From positions 5,286,036 through 5,350,035 of the forward strand of contig JAQFVV010006231.1 in assembly GCA_028023455.1 (NCBI GenBank): a DNA stretch of 64,000 nucleotides. The letters run 5' to 3'. The notes under the pieces were generated by a model. The model was not told where the DNA came from and searched no databases. It was given only the letters and a program-made list of their open reading frames with translations. Positions within the stretch are counted from its first letter, which is position 1; each line of letters opens with the position of its first letter. Below are positions 58,759 through 64,000 of the stretch, piece by piece. The stretch is from Epiperipatus broadwayi (Eukaryota; Onychophora; Udeonychophora; Euonychophora; Peripatidae). The position numbers and the translations under genes were made by a program.

Positions 58759-59564
58759 AATTTCCTACCAATATCAAAATGTTGTTTAACATTTTTGAGA
58801 CTTTTATTTTCTTCTACAGCTTTCCTTGCTATTTCACAGTTATACTTTCTTATATCATTTTCAACTCTTTTCCGTACCATTTTACAAAATTCGAGATATT
58901 CAATTCTTTTTAATACATCATTTTTGTAAATCTTCATATTCCTTCTTTTCTTCATAAATTCTCTAGTCTCAGTAGAAATTTTATTAGTCAATTGCTGCTT
59001 TTTTCTACCAGCTATCTTTGTTGCAGTTTTTAAAAGTGTATCAGTTATTTTCATATTAATTTCATTCAAACCTGAATCATGTTCAAAATCTCCTAACACT
59101 TGAAACCTATTTGTAAGTTCTAATTTAAATTCATTAGAATGTTTCTGAAGATTAGGAATATCAACTGTAAATATTGTTTTTCTTAATAATTTTTGTCTCT
59201 CTAGTTTTACATTAACACGTAACTTACACCTTACTAATCGATGATCACTTCCTGTGTTAAATTTATTAAGAACATTACAATCTTGAAATATGTATTTTCT
59301 GTTAGTCAAAATATAATACAATTCTGCTGTACCTTCATTTGGATGCTTCCATGTCCATTTCCTTTTAACATTTTTCTCAAAAAATGAATTAAGTTTTTCT
59401 TTTTCTGCAAACTCCACAAGTCTATGTCCTCTCTCATTTCTATAACCATAACCAAAATTACCTACAGTAATTTCATCTTTCATTTGTCTACCAATTCTAG
59501 CATTAAAGTCTCCCATAACAATTTTAAAATGTTGTTTACTCTGATCAAAAGCTTTTTTGTACAT
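58743..59564 (-). pseudogene. RTE endonuclease C-terminal part and linker
   Basis: 273 codons: VMGDFNARIG (residues 16-25; metal-binding/catalytic Asp and Asn), GNFGYGYRNERGHRLVEF, then TAELYYILTNRK and TGSDHRLVRCKL (catalytic SDH at 106-108). In the family the second motif normally reads (Q)IDYILT; here Asp is replaced by Tyr (LYYILT). A basic linker follows. It overlaps the upstream frame by 20 bases, indicating one frameshift. Confidence 0.85.
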
Positions 59565-59991
59565 CCATATAAAAATCTTCTACTGCTTCATCTCTATGAG
59601 AACTTGTTGGGGCATACACCTGAATTATCTGCATTTGGTATCTGATAATAAGTTGTATAACTAATCTTGCCACTCTGTCCAATACACCATCAATCTCCAC
59701 AATATTGTTCTTCCACTTTTTATTTTTAATGAATCCTACTCCACTTGTATTTCCAATATGTGTGCCTTTATAATAGAGTATATGTCCACTTTTTAAATCA
59801 ATTGTTTCTTCTCCTTTTCTTCTAACTTCACAAAGTCCAACAATGTCCCGTTTAATATAAGATAGTTCTTCTTCTAATTCTTGCAATCTTCCTTCACTTG
59901 AAAGTGATCTGCAGTTGTAAGTACCTAAATAAAAAGTCATCATCAAATGGCTGCCTGGGTCCGCAATCAGGGGATTCTTAGCACCCTCCAC
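59545..59991 (-). pseudogene. RTE endonuclease N-terminal part
   Basis: 148 codons: LGTYNCRSL (residues 22-30), DIVGLCEVRRKGEE with the catalytic Glu at about 55-57, GVGFIKNKKW, and IIQVYAPTSSHRDE near the end. These are the AP-endonuclease motifs that nick target DNA. The first 17 codons may be upstream of the natural start; MMTFYLGTYNCR is the usual RTE beginning. Confidence 0.85.
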
Positions 59992-60404
59992 CTTCGGCCA
60001 CCAACCGCTGCCTTGGTTGGTGACTTTACAGCCTCCTGGGAATAAGGGTCATGCTTTATTTTTGTCTGTTATAATTGTATATATGTATTGGAAAAATATT
60101 TATCATTTACACAAACATTCATTCTGCCTTATCAGGTACTGAGAAGAAAGACCATGGTGTTTCTTGATCTTAAACTCAGAGGTAAAAAGCCAATAAACTC
60201 ACCACGTTGGCTAATGCATGTTGGTGAGCAGCCCATCCATGTTCGTATACTATATGAATAATCACATAGTAATAACAGCTGCAATGACAAGAACGTATGG
60301 AGTGGACATTAGGAATTTGCCCTGCTTGGTTCCTTTAAGGCCTCCAAGAGGAATCAAAGGGTCTCCTTTCAGTTAATAGCAAACTCCTTTCTGCAGCCAT
60401 ATAT

Positions 60405-60608
60405 ATATATAAAATTAAGAGCGTGCTAATAGCTCTAAACAAGCTTTTTTTTTTTTATTTATGATAAATGCTACTACAAGAGAAGACATTCAAATCATTT
60501 TTATCTTGGATTGTCCCCATCCCCAGACCGGTTTCGACCTATGGGTCTCTTCAGTGAGGAGTTGGGACATTAGATTTAAAAAACCAACTCAAGCAAAGCA
60601 TTTATCTA
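60405..60608 (-). mobile_element. Family B hammerhead repeat fragment
   Basis: About half a unit, minus-oriented: TTAAGAGCGTGCTAATAGCTC at the left, a poly-T tract, the ribozyme, then CTCAAGCAAAGCATTTATC. It lies in the (AT)n tract of the family C element, next to the RTE 5' end, with ATATATATATA on each side. Almost identical to 31912-32120. Confidence 0.8.
60512..60569 (-). ncRNA. Type I hammerhead ribozyme, family B copy 3
   Basis: 58-nt motif identical in layout to 32026-32083, including the self-complementary ACCGGT stem III, GACC-CATA-GGTC stem II and both stem I helices. All essential residues are present. The short 70-codon plus frame across it is accidental. Confidence 0.85.
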
Positions 60609-60699
60609 AAAGATATATATATATAACCATTAGAAAACAGTTAACACTTAGACAATCCCAATATAGCTAACAGTGAAGAATTTGAAACTGTTGTCAAGG

Positions 60700-60915
60700 A
60701 GGTTTTATATATATATGTGGAAGATGATCTAGATCTACTGATGAGTGCTCGTTCAGCAGAAAATATGTATATTGACATTATTTATCTATTTTGTGTGTAT
60801 GTGGTTATGTGCATCAGTTATATAAGATGGAGTGGATAGCTATAGGGAGCTTGAAAGTGTATTTATATCCCTTTTAATTAAATCTTATATATATATATGT
60901 AGTGTTGCATAATTC
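60700..60915 (+). mobile_element. Family C repeat, distal part of the interrupted right arm
   Basis: It continues the plus arm that stops at 57014: (AT)n, GGAAGATGATCTAGATCTACTGATGAG, then ATTTATCTATTTTGTGTGTATGTGG, TATATAAGATGG, TGGATAGCT, GGAGCTTGAAAGT. The unit phase is continuous across the RTE plus family B insertion, so those entered this element. Confidence 0.7.
60725..60784 (+). ncRNA. Hammerhead ribozyme motif, family C copy 3
   Basis: Plus strand: CTGATGA, GTGCT-CGTTC-AGCA, GAAAA, then TATGTATATTG. The core is present. The base closing stem II and the first stem III position have drifted. Confidence 0.55.
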
Positions 60916-61087
60916 AACTATTTATATCTATATTTTATATTACATGATCACTATTTCTTATGCTATCACATTACTGTTGTTAAAACAGGCAAAACTCTCC
61001 ATACAGTAGTGTTACTTAGTGCGACCCAGAGTAATCATTGGATGCCAGAAGGCTTGTGCATAAAATGCTGATTTAGGACATACTCAT

Positions 61088-61141
61088 CCAATATCCCCAG
61101 ACTAGTTTCTGGCTTGTGGCCTTCGTTAGTGAGGAGCTTTG
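61088..61141 (-). ncRNA. Hammerhead ribozyme relic, family A copy 8
   Basis: Minus strand: CTCA, CTAACGA (essential G5 to A), GGCC-ACAA-GCC, GAAAC, TA, GTC, TGGG, ATATTGG. One core substitution; the stems are intact. Confidence 0.6.
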
Positions 61142-61780
61142 AATCTGAGAGCACTGCACCTAGATTTTAGGATCTAATGCAACTCACCAGCAGCCACCTT
61201 TTATCTCTGCTTAGAATAAAATTGAAACACAAAACTATGAGAATAAAATTTAAAACACAATAATATTTTTAATCTAAGCTCAATATCTTATATAGTCATA
61301 TGGGTTTGAACCTAGTTCAACACCCATACATTTTTGGTGTGTTTGGCTCTTTAACAACCATAGTCACCACTATCCTATTAGTTAGGATGGGAGTTAAACC
61401 ACTTATGCACAAGCCTTCTGGCATCCATTGATTACTCTGATTGGCACTGAGTGGCACTACTGTATGGAGAGTTTAGCTTGTTTTAATAACAGTAATATGC
61501 TAGCGTAAGAAATAGTGATCATGTGATGTTTAGTGGCTTAACACCAATCCTGCCTAATAGGATAGTGGTGGCTATGGTTATTAAAGAGCCAAAGACACCA
61601 AAATGCATGGGTGCTGAACTGGGTTCAGACCCATATGACTATATAAGCTATTGAGCTTAGATTGAAAATATTATTGTGTTTTCAATTTTACTCTCATAGT
61701 TTTGTAGTTAAGTAGAGATAAAAGGTGGCTGCTGGAGGATTGCATTAGATCCTAAGATCTAGGTGCAGTGCTCTCAGATC

Positions 61781-61834
61781 CCAAGCTTCTCACTGACGAA
61801 GGCCACAAGCCAGAAACTAGTCTGGGGATATTGG
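61781..61834 (+). ncRNA. Type I hammerhead ribozyme, family A copy 9 (best copy)
   Basis: 54 nt in order: CCAA (outer stem), GCTT, CTCA (inner stem), CTGACGA, A, GGC-CACAA-GCC, A, GAAAC, TA, GTC, TGGG, GATA, TTGG. Both stem I helices pair (CCAA/TTGG and CTCA/TGGG with one G-U), stem II pairs, and all core residues are present with a GUC cleavage triplet. An A.A mismatch sits between core and stem II where G-C is usual. ACTAGT across stem III is self-complementary, favouring a dimeric form. Confidence 0.8.
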
Positions 61835-61955
61835 ATGAATAGGCACTAGATAGGGATTTTATGCACAAGTCTTCTGGCATCCATTGATTACTCTGGTTGG
61901 CACTGAGTGGCACTACTATATGGAGAGTTTTGCCTGTTTTTATATTTTATATTAC

Positions 61956-62349
61956 TATATAACTGTGACAGTTTGTTTGTTTATGACTTTTATAATTCAA
62001 CAAATATTGCACTAATCTTGATGAATCTTGCTTGAATTTTTTTATTTTTTGTATAAAATTTTACTAGCTTATAAATTTTTGCTTTAGATACTTGTTTTTT
62101 AAAAAAATTGTATAAAATATGTGGAAAATCTATATCATAATTGCTACAAATTACATCATAAAATGCCAGAAGACAGGCAATAGTACTAATTAAAATAACA
62201 CATGAGTTGGAAAATTGTTTAAAGGAAAAATATAGGATTTGGTAAAACAAGGTAAAATTTGATTTTGTAAATATATTTTTAATTAATTAAATTGCATTTG
62301 TATCATGTATTTATTTTTTCCTCTGAATAATGACAATTTAGATCAGATA
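61956..62349. other. AT-rich noncoding gap
   Basis: Nothing recognised. Confidence 0.4.
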
Positions 62350-62465
62350 TAATAATGAATTTGTAATATATAGGATATATGAGCACAGACTTTCACACGA
62401 CCCACCACTCTCCACACTATCTCATAACACTGATACACTTGAACACATATATGTTGAAAAGATAA

Positions 62466-62525
62466 ATAATTACCAATATACGTATTTCATGCTAAACCAA
62501 CAATCATCAGTTGGTCCAGATTACC
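62466..62525 (-). ncRNA. Type I hammerhead ribozyme, family C copy 4
   Basis: Minus strand: GTAATC, TGGA, CCAA, CTGATGA, T, TGTTGGTTTAGCA, T, GAAAT, ACGTATA, TTGG. The core is intact. The inner stem I is CCAA/TTGG; the outer helix has one mismatch in this copy. Confidence 0.7.
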
Positions 62526-62804
62526 ATCTCTACACATGCATGCTATAAGTGCTCAGATATATATTAAGATAGCCAATCCTCATACTTTAATGGACAGGCT
62601 TCAATCTACTCCTCACTCAACTCTTCAACTGTCCATCCAATTGAAAATCTGATGATGGAATGCTCAAAGGCTACCCTAAGGCCGAGATTTTTGTCACACC
62701 CATGTTGACCTAAAGTCAATCTGACCCCTCATACACAGGACATAATCCACTTAATACAAGGGATAGGCCGACATCTCTACTATGTAATAACTGAAACACA
62801 CAGG

Positions 62805-62933
62805 CTTATTATAAACCTGGGTTTATATATGTAATATATAGGGTATACTTATTATATACCTGGGTTTATATATGTAATATATAGGGTATACTTATTATAT
62901 ACGTGGGTTTATATATGTAATATATAGGGTATA
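62805..62933. repeat. 43-bp tandem repeat in family C (3 copies)
   Basis: Units open at 62805, 62848 and 62891: CTTATTATA(A/T)AC(C/G)TGGG, then TTTATATATGTAATATATAGG, then GTATA. Confidence 0.9.
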
Positions 62934-63019
62934 TGAGCACACACTTTCAAACGACCAACCACTCTCCACACTATCTCATAACACTGATACACTTGAACAC
63001 ATATATGTTGAAAAGATAA

Positions 63020-63078
63020 ATAATCACCAATATATGTATTTCATGCTAAACCAGCAATCATCAGTTGGTCCAGATTAC
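63020..63078 (-). ncRNA. Type I hammerhead ribozyme, family C copy 5
   Basis: Minus strand: GTAATC / GATTAT outer helix, CCAA / TTGG inner helix, CTGATGA, TGCT-GGTTT-AGCA stem II, GAAA, and stem III ATA-CA-TAT with an AUA cleavage triplet. All essential residues are present. U.U sits where G-C normally closes stem II. Confidence 0.75.
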
Positions 63079-63589
63079 CATCTCTACACATACATGCTAT
63101 AAGTGCTCAGATATATATTAAGATAGCCAATCCTCATACTTTAATGGACAGGCTTCAATCTACTCCACACTCCAACTCTTCAACTGTCCATTCAATTGAA
63201 AATCTGATGATGGAATGCTCAAAGGCCACCCTAAGGCTGAGATTTTTGTCACACCCATGTTGACCTAAAGTCAATCTGACCCCTCATACACAGGACACAA
63301 TCCATTTAATACAAGGGATGGGTAGACATCTCTACTATGTAATAACTGAAACACACAGGCTTATTATATATCTGGGTTTATATATGGGTCAGATTGACTT
63401 TAGGTCAATATGGGTGTGACAAAAATCTCAGCCTTAGGGTGGCCTTTGAGCGTTTCATCATCAGATTTTCAATTGGATGGACAGTCGAAGAGTTGGAGTG
63501 TGGAGTAGATTGAAGCCTGTCCATTAAAATATGACGATTGGCTATCTTAATATATATCTGAGCACTTATAGCATGTATGTGTAGAGATG

Positions 63590-63648
63590 GTAATCTGGAC
63601 CAACTGATGATTGCTGGTTTAGCATGAAATATGTATATTGGTGATTAT
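63590..63648 (+). ncRNA. Type I hammerhead ribozyme, family C copy 6
   Basis: Plus-strand mirror of the 63020 copy: GTAATC-TGGA-CCAA, CTGATGA, T, TGCT-GGTTT-AGCA, T, GAAA, then TATGTATA and TTGG-T-GATTAT. Stem III has three A-U pairs and a 2-nt loop; cleavage is expected after AUA. Confidence 0.75.
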
Positions 63649-63803
63649 TTATCTTTTCAACATATATGTGTTCAAGTGTATCAGTGTTATGAAATAGTTT
63701 GGAGAGTGGTGGGTCGTGTGTAAGTCTCTGCTCATATACCCTATATATTACATATATAAACCCAGGTATATAATAAGCCTGTGTGTTTCAGTTAATAATG
63801 AAT

Positions 63804-64000
63804 TTGATAAACTTTTGGGATTTCAATTTAAATATATATTTAACACTGTTAAAGTACAATTTAAAATGGCATGGATACAGCAAGAGAAATTGATAAACTT
63901 TTAGGATATCAGTTGAAATATATTTAACACATAAAAAACTAAATTTTAAAATGTCATGGGTACAGCAAAAGAATTACTTCTGAATTTGATAAACTTTTAC
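63804..64000. repeat. About 90-bp tandem repeat running off the window end
   Basis: TTGATAAACTTTT starts at 63804, 63890 and 63986 (spacings 86 and 96). Units share TTTAACAC, AATTT(T)AAAATG(G/T)CATGG and (A/G)TACAGCAA(A/G)AGAA. It flanks the family C insertion on its right. Confidence 0.75.

Larger units (their letters stand above)
57015..60400 (-). mobile_element. RTE-clade non-LTR retrotransposon, nearly full length
   Basis: About 3.4 kb on the minus strand, the normal RTE size. Order from 60400 down: a roughly 400-base 5' UTR, AP-type endonuclease (59991-58743), reverse transcriptase (58593-57691) and C-terminal domain (57658-57016), ending in an (AT)n tail at 56993-57014. Simple-repeat 3' tails are usual for RTE. 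The coding region is broken into at least five frames by small indels and a 110-bp tandem duplication (58539-58758). It inserted in the (AT)n tract of a family C copy. Much better preserved than the other LINEs, hence probably the youngest. Confidence 0.85.
60929..61955. mobile_element. Family A hammerhead repeat, inverted copy with 15-bp target-site duplication
   Basis: TATATTTTATATTAC at 60929-60943 and 61941-61955 encloses 997 bp. The left arm (60944-61404) is minus-oriented and the right arm (61405-61940) plus-oriented. Each carries one ribozyme motif. The right arm starts and ends with the GCACAAGCCTTCTGGCATCC / GCACAAGTCTTCTGGCATCC segment, so it is more than one unit long. The best-preserved family A ribozyme is in the right arm (61781). 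Confidence 0.85.
62350..63806. mobile_element. Family C hammerhead repeat, inverted tandem insertion with 14-bp target-site duplication
   Basis: TAATAATGAATTTG at 62350-62363 and 63793-63806 encloses 1429 bp. The left arm (62364 to about 63384) is minus-oriented with two units 554 bp apart (GAGCACA at 62381 and 62935), the extra length coming from a 43-bp satellite at 62805-62934. The right arm (63385-63792) is plus-oriented. Three intact hammerhead motifs are present (62466-, 63020-, 63590+). Copies are nearly identical, so this insertion is relatively young. Confidence 0.85.

Noticed and set aside
58677-58929. Two 75-78 codon plus-strand frames
   Set aside because: Antisense of the RTE endonuclease linker.
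60461-60670. 69-codon plus frame
   Set aside because: Antisense of the family B ribozyme fragment; not coding.
1-64000. CRISPR arrays, rRNA genes, prokaryotic operons
   Set aside because: No regularly spaced short repeats with unique spacers, no rRNA-like sequence and no ribosome-binding-site architecture were seen; tandem repeats present are satellites or element-internal.

Overview
The window is AT-rich eukaryotic nuclear DNA (about three quarters A+T by eye). It looks like an invertebrate metazoan genome: reverse-transcriptase relics of several non-LTR clades, two Penelope-like elements (PLEs), a hAT-type DNA transposon, foldback elements, and simple repeats. There is no dense coding, no operon structure, no CRISPR array and no convincing multi-exon host gene. 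The only possible host coding sequence is a 10-base start segment with a splice donor at 1097-1108. If it is real, most of the window would be a transposon-filled first intron. The species cannot be named from the sequence alone.

Layout: 1-5.8 kb is plain AT-rich sequence with the possible first exon. 5.8-7.7 kb is a less AT-rich unidentified block with a minus-strand TATA box, possibly LTR-derived. 8-15 kb holds RTE-type LINE fragments next to arrays of a roughly 445-bp repeat (family A). 19-34 kb is one inverted PLE pair (PLE-1) carrying nested insertions: a foldback element, a 2.6-kb TG...CA block, and a LINE that is itself split by about 5.8 kb, within which sits the palindromic family B repeat. 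35.7-38.3 kb is a second inverted PLE (PLE-2). 40.2-43.5 kb holds another snap-back repeat, a LINE RT relic and a PLE 3' end. 46.6-48.9 kb is a decayed LINE. 49-52 kb holds an inverted repeat, tandem repeats and a hAT element. 55.6-63.8 kb is a cluster of families A, B and C with a nearly complete RTE retrotransposon inside one of them.

Main result: three short repeat families with different bodies (A about 445 bp, B 427 bp, C about 460-470 bp without its internal satellite) each carry a hammerhead self-cleaving ribozyme motif. The core (CUGANGA, GAAA, UH site) and compensating stems are visible. Their units are tandem, and arms run for more than one unit. Each of several loci is a minus-oriented arm followed by a plus-oriented arm, so both 3' ends face outward. 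I found target-site duplications by eye at 18 bp (family B), 14 and 15 bp (family A) and 14 bp (family C). The PLE-2 pair has the same architecture with a 13-bp duplication, and PLE ends carry a minimal hammerhead-like motif. Hammerheads in PLEs and in small circular-RNA retroelements (retrozymes) are known. The shared outward-facing architecture suggests that PLE machinery copies ribozyme-processed circular or multimeric RNAs from both ends of a staggered break. That mechanism is inference. All coding sequences found belong to mobile elements and all are broken.
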